64,000 nucleotides of DNA from the NCBI GenBank assembly GCA_963726665.1, contig CAVSDW010000012.1, positions 1 to 64,000 of the forward strand. The letters are read 5' to 3'. This stretch comes from RPQJ01 sp963726665. GTDB lineage: Bacteria; Pseudomonadota; Gammaproteobacteria; Steroidobacterales; Steroidobacteraceae. The translations under genes were made by a program, and so were the position numbers. Shown one piece after another: positions 57,498 through 64,000 of this stretch (positions are counted from its first letter, which is position 1; each line of letters starts with the position of its first letter). The notes under the pieces are model-generated. The model had not been told where the DNA came from, did not search any database, and was given only the letters and a program-made list of their open reading frames with translations.

Positions 57498-58313
57498 TTA
57501 CTTCCGAGACACGAGGACCGGTGCACCCCGGTCGAGCCCGAGGCCCTGGGCAGCGCTCCCTTCGGCCCGCGCGATCTCCAGGACCCCGAAAGAATTCACC
57601 AGGGCCAGGTACTCGCCGGGCCGCACGTCCGAGTAGGTGCGACGCAGCGGCAGGTCCCGGCCGGCCACCCTGACCACGGGGTGCGCGAGGCCCTGGAGCA
57701 AACGTCCGTCGATGTTGGTGACCACGTTTCCGAAATGGTCCACGGTCACGACCGTCCCCGTGACCTGACTCGGGCCGACCACCGGATCCTCGATCCATCC
57801 CGGGATCAGGTCGTCGACCACGCGACCGAGATCCGCTGGCTGCTCACGCCCGGAAGCCAATTCCGCGGCGAGGGGTGCGAAGACGTCGCGGCCGTGAAAG
57901 GTCGCACTCGGCGTGGCGAGACCGAGTCTACGCAGGGTGTCCGCCGCGATCCGGCGCAGGACCGGCGAGTCTGCCGATTCCACGACCGCGGCCAGCAGCC
58001 CGTTGTCCGGCGCGAGGAACACGTGGCCTTCGGCCTCGACCAACGCGAATTCCCGCTCGCTGCCGACGCCCGGGTCCACGACGGCCACGTGGACGGTCCC
58101 TTGCGGGAAGTATCGGAACGAACGTGACAGCCAGAAGCCGGCTTCGGCCGGCCAGTGCGCCAGCACGTCGTGGATGAGGTCCACGATGCGCGCGTCCCGG
58201 TAGCGCGCGAGGACCTGCCCCTTCATCACGCCGACGAAGGGATCCTTGAGACCGAAGTCCGTCGTCAGCGTCACGACGCCAGACGCGTTGAATCCACCGG
58301 AATCCGCAGTCAT
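57498..58313 (-). CDS. SAM hydroxide adenosyltransferase (DUF62 / fluorinase-like)
   Basis: 271-residue member of the SAM-hydroxide adenosyltransferase family, which splits SAM with a water-derived hydroxide to adenosine and methionine. Hallmarks are VVTLTTDFGLKDPFVGVMKG, VVDPGVGSEREFALVEAEGH, APDNGLLAAVV, FHGRDVFAPLAAELASG and VDHFGNVVTNI. The long insert characteristic of true fluorinases is not apparent. The ATG at 58313 fits the family start; the open frame upstream is antisense to the phosphatase gene. Divergent from the histidine phosphatase, 81 bp apart. Confidence 0.9.
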   Translation of the reverse strand: MTADSGGFNASGVVTLTTDFGLKDPFVGVMKGQVLARYRDARIVDLIHDVLAHWPAEAGFWLSRSFRYFPQGTVHVAVVDPGVGSEREFALVEAEGHVFLAPDNGLLAAVVESADSPVLRRIAADTLRRLGLATPSATFHGRDVFAPLAAELASGREQPADLGRVVDDLIPGWIEDPVVGPSQVTGTVVTVDHFGNVVTNIDGRLLQGLAHPVVRVAGRDLPLRRTYSDVRPGEYLALVNSFGVLEIARAEGSAAQGLGLDRGAPVLVSRK

Positions 58314-58394
58314 CCGCCGCATCCCGACTCGAGGCCCGCAAGCCACGGGCGGCGACAGGGTAGACTGCCCCGCTCCGCCCCGCCACGCCCACGC

Positions 58395-59066
58395 ATGCCT
58401 TACCTCTACCTGGTTCGACACGCCCAGCCCGATTTCGCGGGGCATTACGATTCGGTCACCGCACTCGGGATCGAGCAGTCGGCCTGGCTCGGCGAGCATT
58501 TCGCGGCGCGAGGACTGCGTTTCGCGCGCGTGATTTCGGGCAGTCTCGAGCGCCAGAAGGACACGCTCGAGAAGATCCTCGCCTGCCTGCCGGAGGCTCC
58601 GCCGGCAGTCATGGACCCGCGCTTCAACGAATATGACGCCGCGAGCGTGCTCGGTGCGTTCCACCTCGGCGATGAGCAGGCGTTGCGTGCGACGGGCGAT
58701 CGCCGGCGCTATTTCACGGCGGTGCGCGATGCGCTCCACGCCTGGTCGCGCCAGCATGAGGCAATTCCGGGCGGCGAATCCTGGCTCGATTTCGGCACCA
58801 GGATCGCGGCCGGCCTCTCCGACGCCTGCACAGGCCTCGACACCGACGCGAAGGTGCTGGTCGTCACCTCGGGAGGCGTGATCGGCCGCGTGGTCGCCGA
58901 GGCGCTACAGGCCGGCCCCGATGCCGCGATCCAGCTCAACCTGCAGACACGCAACACCGGCGTCACCGAGATCGCGCGCGGTCGTTCTGCGACCCGCCTC
59001 ATCGCATTCAATGCGGTGCCGCACCTCGAGCGCGCGGACCGCGCGCACGCGATGACCCATTCCTGA
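58395..59066 (+). CDS. Histidine phosphatase family protein
   Basis: 223-residue phosphoglycerate-mutase-like protein. The phospho-accepting RHG-type motif reads YLVRHAQPDFAGHYDS, with the second His region in VLVVTSGGVIGRVVAEAL. There the usual GHG-type histidine is replaced by a serine-glycine sequence, which may reduce or alter phosphatase activity. Substrate unknown. It stands alone on the plus strand. Confidence 0.85.
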   Translation: MPYLYLVRHAQPDFAGHYDSVTALGIEQSAWLGEHFAARGLRFARVISGSLERQKDTLEKILACLPEAPPAVMDPRFNEYDAASVLGAFHLGDEQALRATGDRRRYFTAVRDALHAWSRQHEAIPGGESWLDFGTRIAAGLSDACTGLDTDAKVLVVTSGGVIGRVVAEALQAGPDAAIQLNLQTRNTGVTEIARGRSATRLIAFNAVPHLERADRAHAMTHS

Positions 59067-59078
59067 GCCGCGGATTCC

Positions 59079-60029
59079 TCAGGCCGACTTGATCAGCGCC
59101 GCGAGGCTGCGGGTATCCATGGTGCTGGAAAGCTGCTCGATCCGGCCCTGGTAGCGCGGCGCAAGGCCCTTGGCCTCTTCGAGCATGGCGAGGAACGCCT
59201 GCTTCAGGGTCGCCGGGTCCATCGTTCTACCGGCAGCGTAGTAACGCTGCGCTACACGTCCAATCGCATAGGTGGTCGCGAAGGTCATCCCGGAACTCGC
59301 GGCCTGGCGTCCGATCGTGCGGCCGATCCCGCCGCCCAGCCCGCCAAGCAGGCCGCCGAGAAGTTTTCGGCCGAACTGCTCGAGGTACTGGCCCGTGAGG
59401 CCCACGCCGAGCGTCGCGATGAAGTCCTTTGCGTTGGACGTATCCATCTCGTAGCCGTACGAGCGACCGATGCGGTACACGAGTCGCAGTTGCAGCGGGA
59501 TGATCGCCATGGATGCGATCGACTCGGGCAGCAGCTCGAGCGCAGCGTTGGTGATGGACGCTTTCAGGATGAGTTCGTCCATCTCGGCGTCTGGAATGCC
59601 CGGCTTGCCCACCACGGTTCCGGATACCGGCGCCGCCACGCCTGCGGCAACCGAGGCCTCTCGCATTTCGTCGGCGGTGCCGTGGACGTTGCCGGTGACG
59701 TTTGCCGGCAGGCCGAGTACCCCGGCAAGGCGGGCCAGGAATTCAGACTCGGCCGGGCCTCGCGAGCCGTCCGCCTCGCATATCCCGACCGCCAGCTCGT
59801 AGGCGAGCTGCCGCAACTCGGGCGCATGCAACTCGCCCGCAACCGTCGCGAGGTCGGGCTTGGCCGTCAGCACCTGTGCATAAAGAGCGGGCAGGTCCAC
59901 GCCCGCATCGGCGCCGAGCGATTCGGCGACTCGCTTCACCGCAGCGCGCTCGCGCTCGTCCTTCAGGCCGTCTGCGAAGGCGGCCATGAGCGCGATGGTA
60001 AGTACGGAACGAGTTTCCTGGGGGTTCAT
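59079..60029 (-). CDS. TerB-like / DUF697-like helical protein
   Basis: 316 residues. The N-terminal 120 residues resemble TerB-type domains (LMAAFADGLKDERERAAVKR, then ICEADGSRGPAESEFLARL), with acidic residues that could bind metal. The second half matches the DUF697/YcjF pattern (MAIIPLQLRLVYRIGRSYGY and GGLLGGLGGGIGRTIGRQAA) with glycine-rich membrane-interacting helices. Function unknown; tellurite or envelope stress is a guess from the TerB name only. The ATG at 60029 lies just downstream of the tRNA-Pro gene. Confidence 0.75.
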   Translation of the reverse strand: MNPQETRSVLTIALMAAFADGLKDERERAAVKRVAESLGADAGVDLPALYAQVLTAKPDLATVAGELHAPELRQLAYELAVGICEADGSRGPAESEFLARLAGVLGLPANVTGNVHGTADEMREASVAAGVAAPVSGTVVGKPGIPDAEMDELILKASITNAALELLPESIASMAIIPLQLRLVYRIGRSYGYEMDTSNAKDFIATLGVGLTGQYLEQFGRKLLGGLLGGLGGGIGRTIGRQAASSGMTFATTYAIGRVAQRYYAAGRTMDPATLKQAFLAMLEEAKGLAPRYQGRIEQLSSTMDTRSLAALIKSA

Positions 60030-60045
60030 TCGCGGGGACTCGAAT

Positions 60046-60122
60046 TGGTCGGAGCGAGAGGATTCGAACCTCCGACCCCTTGCACCCCATGCAAGTGCGC
60101 TACCAGACTGCGCCACGCTCCG
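60046..60122 (-). tRNA. tRNA-Pro(GGG)
   Basis: 77 nt on the minus strand including an encoded CCA. Acceptor arms CGGAGCG/CGCTCCG pair, the anticodon stem CTTGC/GCAAG encloses ATGGGGT with anticodon GGG, and the T-arm carries GGTTCGAATCC. Its position after merR and ihfA is conserved in many gammaproteobacteria. Confidence 0.96.
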
Positions 60123-60191
60123 ACCGGGAGCGGATTATAGCGGATAGTGAAAAGCGGATAGTGGATAGTGAAAATCCGGCCACCGGAAACG

Positions 60192-60213
60192 AAAAGGCCG
60201 GCATTGCCGGCCT
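60192..60213 (-). terminator. Terminator after merR
   Basis: Stem AGGCCGGC/GCCGGCCT with a 3-nt loop, followed by TTTT on the minus strand, 42 bp past the merR stop. Short repeats related to GCGGATAGTG lie on one side (60140-60174) and inverted copies (CTATCCGC) on the other (60218-60243). Confidence 0.75.
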
Positions 60214-60254
60214 CTGTACTATCCGCCCCGATCCCTATCCGCTAACCGCTCGCT

Positions 60255-60611
60255 TCAGCGCCTGAGGATCTTCGCAATTTCCTCGAGCTCGACACGGAGC
60301 TGGCGCGACAGCTGGTGAGTCTGCGTCACGTCCTCGCGGGCTTCCTCGCCCTCGAGGCGGTTGCGTGCGCCGCCGATCGTAAATCCCTGGTCGTAGAGCA
60401 GCGCGCGGATCTGGCGGATCACCAGTACGTCCTGTCGCTGGTAGTAGCGTCGGTTTCCGCGGCGCTTGACGGGCTTCAGCTGGGGGAACTCCTGTTCCCA
60501 GTAACGCAGCACGTGGGGCTTCACGCCGCAGAGCTCGCTCACTTCACCGATGGTGAAGTAGCGCTTGCCCGGGATCGCCGGCAGCTCGTCGTTATTGCTG
60601 GGTTCCAGCAT
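60255..60611 (-). CDS. MerR family transcriptional regulator
   Basis: 118 residues with a single MerR helix-turn-helix (RYFTIGEVSELCGVKPHVLR, then YWEQEFPQLKPVKRRGNRRY) and a short coiled coil. There is no metal-binding cysteine cluster. This small MerR protein follows ihfA in many gammaproteobacteria; target unknown. It overlaps ihfA by 20 bp. Confidence 0.93.
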   Translation of the reverse strand: MLEPSNNDELPAIPGKRYFTIGEVSELCGVKPHVLRYWEQEFPQLKPVKRRGNRRYYQRQDVLVIRQIRALLYDQGFTIGGARNRLEGEEAREDVTQTHQLSRQLRVELEEIAKILRR

Positions 60612-60891
60612 ACGCTTCCACGCGCGCCTTCAATTTCTGGCCGGGGCGGAACGTTACCACGCGACGTGCGCTGATCGGTATTTCCTCGCCCGTCTTCGGG
60701 TTGCGACCCGGGCGCTGGTTCTTGCTGCGCAGGTCGAAATTCCCGAAGCCCGAGAGCTTGACCTGCTCGCCCGTCGCGAGCGACGCACGCAGTTCCTCGA
60801 AAAAGAGGTCCACGAGTTCGCGCGCCTCGCGCTTGTTGAGCCCGAGCTGATCGAACAGTGCTTCGGCGATTTCGGCCTTGGTCAATGCCAT
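60592..60891 (-). CDS. ihfA: Integration host factor subunit alpha
   Basis: 99-residue DNA-bending protein. It starts MALTKAEIAEALFDQLGLNK and has the beta-arm sequence RNPKTGEEIPISARRVVTFR with the intercalating proline. VKLSGFGNFDLRSKNQRPGR is the HU/IHF signature. It lies 2 bp after pheT. Confidence 0.97.
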   Translation of the reverse strand: MALTKAEIAEALFDQLGLNKREARELVDLFFEELRASLATGEQVKLSGFGNFDLRSKNQRPGRNPKTGEEIPISARRVVTFRPGQKLKARVEAYAGTQQ

Positions 60892-60893
60892 CT

Positions 60894-63272
60894 TTATTTA
60901 TCTCGAATCGTGGCGTTGTGCTCCCGCCCCAGGTCAGTCACGACCTGCGCCACGACGGCATCCGTATCTAGGTCGGTAAGGGTGCGGGAAATATCCTGTA
61001 AATTCAAGCCTATCGCGATGCTTTTACGACCCGGTGTGATGCCTGCGCCGCGGTAAACGTCGAACACGACGAGGTCCGTCAGGAGCGCGCCTGCGCTCGC
61101 CCGGACTGTGTCCAGAAGGGCCTGCACCGGAACCGACTCCTCGACCACGACCGCAATGTCGCGACGCACGGCCGGAAACCGTGAAATCCCGCGGTGCTGG
61201 GGCACGACGGCAGCCAGTCCGGACTCTGCCTCGATCTCGAAGACGACGGCAGAATATGTAAGATCGAGCTTTCGCTCGAGCTCGGGATGGAGGCGTCCGA
61301 GCCAGCCTACCGCGCGACCGTCGCGCAGGATTCGCGTCGTCTGCCCCGGATGAAGCGCCGGATGCCGGTCAGGCACGAAACGGAATTCCATGGATGCGCC
61401 CGTGGCACGCAGCAGCGCCTCGACGTCGGATTTCACGTCGAAGAAATCCACGGCCTCTGCCCGAACGCCCCACTGCTCCGGCATCGCTGCACCCGCCGCA
61501 AGGCCCGCGATCACCGGCACCTCGGTCAGCGTGCCGCCGGACAGCGAGAATCGCCGGCCGACTTCAAACAGCCGCACACGCGGCTGTTGCCGGCTCTGGT
61601 TCTCGACCAGCGCCTTTGCAAGCCCCGGCCACAGCGAGATACGCATGGCCGCGAGATCGGCCGCGATGGGGTTTGCGAGTTCGAGCGCCGCCTCGCCCGG
61701 GCAGAACATCGCCTGCAACGCCGGATCCACGAAGCTGTAGGTGATGGCCTCGTTATAGCCGCGCTGGACCAGCAGGTCCGCTGCCGTCTCCTCGGCAACA
61801 CGAGTCTCGCTCTGCGCCGGCATGGACGCCCGGACCAGGGGATCCGATTCCGGGATCTGGTCGAAGCCATGCACGCGCGCGACCTCCTCGATCAGGTCTT
61901 CCTCGATGGCGATGTCGAAGCGCCACGGGGGGCAGCGCACCTGCCAGGCGGATTCGCCGTCGGTCACGTTCATGCCCAGCCGCTCGAAGATGGTCGCGAT
62001 GGCCGCGTCCGGGACGGCCGCCCCGATCACGCGCCGCGCGCGGTCGGGGCGAAACGTTACCGCCGCCGGATCCGGCAGTTCGTCCCGCAGCTCTGTGACC
62101 ACCACTGGGCCCGGCACCCCGCCCGCGCATTCCATCATCAGCTGGGTAGCGCGTTCGATTGCCCTCTCCTGGAGCGAGGGATCCACTCCACGCTCGAAGC
62201 GCTGCGACGCGTCGGTGACGATCCCGTAGCGGCGGCCCCGGCCCGCGACGGCGTCGGGCAGGAAGAACGCCACCTCGAGCAGCACGTCGCGGGTCGAGGA
62301 AGAAATGCCGGAATGCTCGCCACCCATGACCCCGGCGAGCGCCAGTGGCTTCGCGCGGTCGGCGATCACCATCACCGTCGCGTCGAGCTCGACCTCGCGC
62401 CCGTCGAGGAGCTTGAGCATCTCGCCCGCCCGTGCGCGGCGCACCACGATCCCGCCATCGAGTTCGCGCAAGTCGTAGGCGTGCATCGGCTGGCCGAGTT
62501 CCAGCATCACGTAGTTCGTGACGTCCACGACCGCGCTGATCGGGCGCAGGCCCGCGCGGCGCAGCCGCTCCCGCATCCAGAGCGGCGCCTGCGCATCGGG
62601 ACGCACGCCACGGATGACACGGGCCGCGAACCGAGCGCAACCCGCGCCCGGCTCGAGCTCGACCGGGAAGCGTTCGTCCGACTGGGGCGGCACGGGCGCG
62701 AGGGCCGGGCCGCGCAGCGCGATACCGGACTGGAGCGCGGCCTCGCGCGCAACGCCGAGCACGCTCATGCAGTCGCCGCGGTTCGGCGTGAGGTTCACCT
62801 CGAGTATGGTGTCGTCGAGCCCGAGCGCTTCGCCGATGGCGGCACCCGTGACCGTCTCGATGGGCAGTTCCATGAGCCCGCTCGCGTCCTCCGACAGGCC
62901 GAGTTCGCGTGCCGAGCAGAGCATGCCGAACGACTCGACGCCGCGCAGCTTCGCCTTGCGGATCTCCATGCCGCCCGGGAGCTTCGAGCCGATCGTCGCG
63001 AGCGGCGCCTTGAGGCCCGCGCGGGCGTTCGGCGCGCCGCAGACGATCTGCAAGGTCTCGGCGCCGACGCTCACCTTGCAGACGCTGAGCGTGTCAGCGT
63101 CCGGATGCTTCTCGCGCTCGAGGATTTCGCCGACCACCACGCCCTCGAGCGGCGGAGCAGCAGGCTCGACCGCCTCGATCTCGAGGCCGGCCATGGTCAG
63201 GCGTGCCGCCAGCTCGCGCGGCTCCGGCGTCGTGCCCAGCCACTCGCTCAACCACTGGATGCTGATGCGCAT
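60894..63272 (-). CDS. pheT: Phenylalanine--tRNA ligase beta subunit
   Basis: 792 residues with the usual domain order: tRNA-binding EMAP-like domain (from about 40, VVVGEILEREKHPDADTLSV), B3/B4 editing domain (VVDVTNYVMLELGQPMHAYD), B5 repeats (FRPDRARRVIGAAVPD), catalytic-like core (VQRGYNEAITYSFVDPAL), and the C-terminal anticodon-binding domain (SRFPAVRRDIAVVVEESVPV). The 15 bp after pheS and 2 bp before ihfA indicate one operon. Confidence 0.97.
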   Translation of the reverse strand: MRISIQWLSEWLGTTPEPRELAARLTMAGLEIEAVEPAAPPLEGVVVGEILEREKHPDADTLSVCKVSVGAETLQIVCGAPNARAGLKAPLATIGSKLPGGMEIRKAKLRGVESFGMLCSARELGLSEDASGLMELPIETVTGAAIGEALGLDDTILEVNLTPNRGDCMSVLGVAREAALQSGIALRGPALAPVPPQSDERFPVELEPGAGCARFAARVIRGVRPDAQAPLWMRERLRRAGLRPISAVVDVTNYVMLELGQPMHAYDLRELDGGIVVRRARAGEMLKLLDGREVELDATVMVIADRAKPLALAGVMGGEHSGISSSTRDVLLEVAFFLPDAVAGRGRRYGIVTDASQRFERGVDPSLQERAIERATQLMMECAGGVPGPVVVTELRDELPDPAAVTFRPDRARRVIGAAVPDAAIATIFERLGMNVTDGESAWQVRCPPWRFDIAIEEDLIEEVARVHGFDQIPESDPLVRASMPAQSETRVAEETAADLLVQRGYNEAITYSFVDPALQAMFCPGEAALELANPIAADLAAMRISLWPGLAKALVENQSRQQPRVRLFEVGRRFSLSGGTLTEVPVIAGLAAGAAMPEQWGVRAEAVDFFDVKSDVEALLRATGASMEFRFVPDRHPALHPGQTTRILRDGRAVGWLGRLHPELERKLDLTYSAVVFEIEAESGLAAVVPQHRGISRFPAVRRDIAVVVEESVPVQALLDTVRASAGALLTDLVVFDVYRGAGITPGRKSIAIGLNLQDISRTLTDLDTDAVVAQVVTDLGREHNATIRDK

Positions 63273-63287
63273 GCGTGCGTCCGTCGC

Positions 63288-64000
63288 TCAGCCGAACTGG
63301 CGCAGGAAGCGCAGGTCGTTCTCGAAGTACATGCGGATGTCGTTCACGTTGTAGCGGAGCATCGTCAGGCGCTCGATCCCCATGCCGAACGCGTATCCGG
63401 TATAGCGCTCCGGGTCGATGCCGACGTTTCGCAGCACGTTCGGATGCACCATTCCGCAGCCGGCGACCTCGAGCCAGCCGGTGTTCTTGCAGACGCGGCA
63501 GCCCTTGGCGCTGCAGAAGACGCACTCGATGTCGACCTCGGCCGAGGGCTCGGTGAACGGGAAGTACGACGGCCGGAAGCGGATGCCGAGCCGGCGCTCG
63601 AAGAACCGCTCGACGAAGTGGTGCAGCACCGACTTCAGGTGCGCGAAGCTCACGCCCTCGTCCACGACCAGGCCTTCGACCTGGTGGAACATCGGCGTGT
63701 GGGTCATGTCGGAGTCGATGCGATAGACCCGACCCGGCATGATCATCCTGAGCGGCGGCTTCTCGCGCAGCATCGCGCGCACCTGCACCGGCGAAGTATG
63801 GGTGCGCAGCAGCCGCCCGTCCGGGAAATAGAACGTGTCGTGCATCGCCCGCGCCGGATGGTTCGCGGGGATGTTGAGCGCCTCGAAATTGTGCCAGTCG
63901 TCCTCGACTTCCGGCCCGTCCTCGACGCTGAAACCCGAATTGCGGAACAGCGCCTCGATGCGGCGCCGCACACGCGTAATTGGGTGGAGCCCGCCCGGCT
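63288..64000 (-). CDS. pheS: Phenylalanine--tRNA ligase alpha subunit, N-terminus beyond window
   Basis: C-terminal 236 residues of the catalytic subunit, entering from the right edge in frame (GGLHPITRVRRRIEALF). Class II motif 2 (PGRVYRIDSDMTHTPMFHQV) and motif 3 (GYAFGMGIERLTMLRYNVND) are intact. A CxxC-like pair occurs in ECVFCSAKGCRVCKNTG. The N-terminal coiled-coil tRNA-binding arm is outside the window. Confidence 0.96.
   Translation of the reverse strand, partial: PGGLHPITRVRRRIEALFRNSGFSVEDGPEVEDDWHNFEALNIPANHPARAMHDTFYFPDGRLLRTHTSPVQVRAMLREKPPLRMIMPGRVYRIDSDMTHTPMFHQVEGLVVDEGVSFAHLKSVLHHFVERFFERRLGIRFRPSYFPFTEPSAEVDIECVFCSAKGCRVCKNTGWLEVAGCGMVHPNVLRNVGIDPERYTGYAFGMGIERLTMLRYNVNDIRMYFENDLRFLRQFG

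Overview
The window is high-GC DNA (roughly two thirds G+C by eye) from a Gram-negative bacterium. It encodes TonB/ExbB/ExbD, porins, lipoproteins and an outer-membrane factor. Three traits suggest a gammaproteobacterium near Xanthomonadales/Steroidobacterales/Nevskiales: a bifunctional aspartate kinase-diaminopimelate decarboxylase, a TrpR-like regulator heading the his operon, and the order pheS-pheT-ihfA-merR-tRNA-Pro. The placement is inference; no marker gene fixes the genus.

Layout. 1-5.3 kb (minus): a tripartite efflux operon (NodT outer-membrane factor, HlyD adaptor, DUF2955 membrane protein) joined to a patatin-like lipoprotein and a small K+ channel. 5.4-8.9 kb (minus): DcaP-like porin, periplasmic glutaminase and asparaginase, apparently an amide-scavenging operon. 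9.1-16.1 kb: an AraC-type regulator divergent from a catabolic-looking operon (MFS transporter, carboxymuconolactone-decarboxylase-like protein, BKACE/DUF849 enzyme, quinone oxidoreductase, TauD-type dioxygenase, UspA-hemerythrin fusion). 16.1-25.4 kb: serine hydrolase, outer-membrane protein, AI-2E-family permease, PPK2, SulP transporter, MsrPQ, EamA transporter and a stand-alone KAS III. 25.7-30.8 kb: two convergent TPR paralogues and a tonB-exbB-exbD-exbD operon. 31-35.4 kb (minus): ilvD, an MFS permease and an M17 aminopeptidase.

35.4-57 kb is an amino-acid biosynthesis block. A promoter, a leucine-rich leader peptide and a terminator precede ilvC-leuACDB. A structured small-RNA candidate lies between leuB and metB. 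metX-metB is preceded by a SAM-I riboswitch. A TrpR-like regulator with a palindromic operator heads a complete hisGDCBHAFI operon. After a broken DUF222-HNH endonuclease gene come asd and fused lysC-lysA. 57-64 kb holds a SAM hydroxide adenosyltransferase, a histidine phosphatase, a TerB/DUF697-like protein, tRNA-Pro(GGG), merR, ihfA, pheT and part of pheS.

A recurring oddity is single-base frame breaks in about fifteen genes, mostly in the first 28 kb. In nearly all of them the conserved family sequence resumes at once in another frame, often next to short G or C runs. This looks more like uncorrected sequencing indels than gene decay. For such genes I give full-length coordinates and the approximate break positions. 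The his, lysAC and pheT genes read cleanly.
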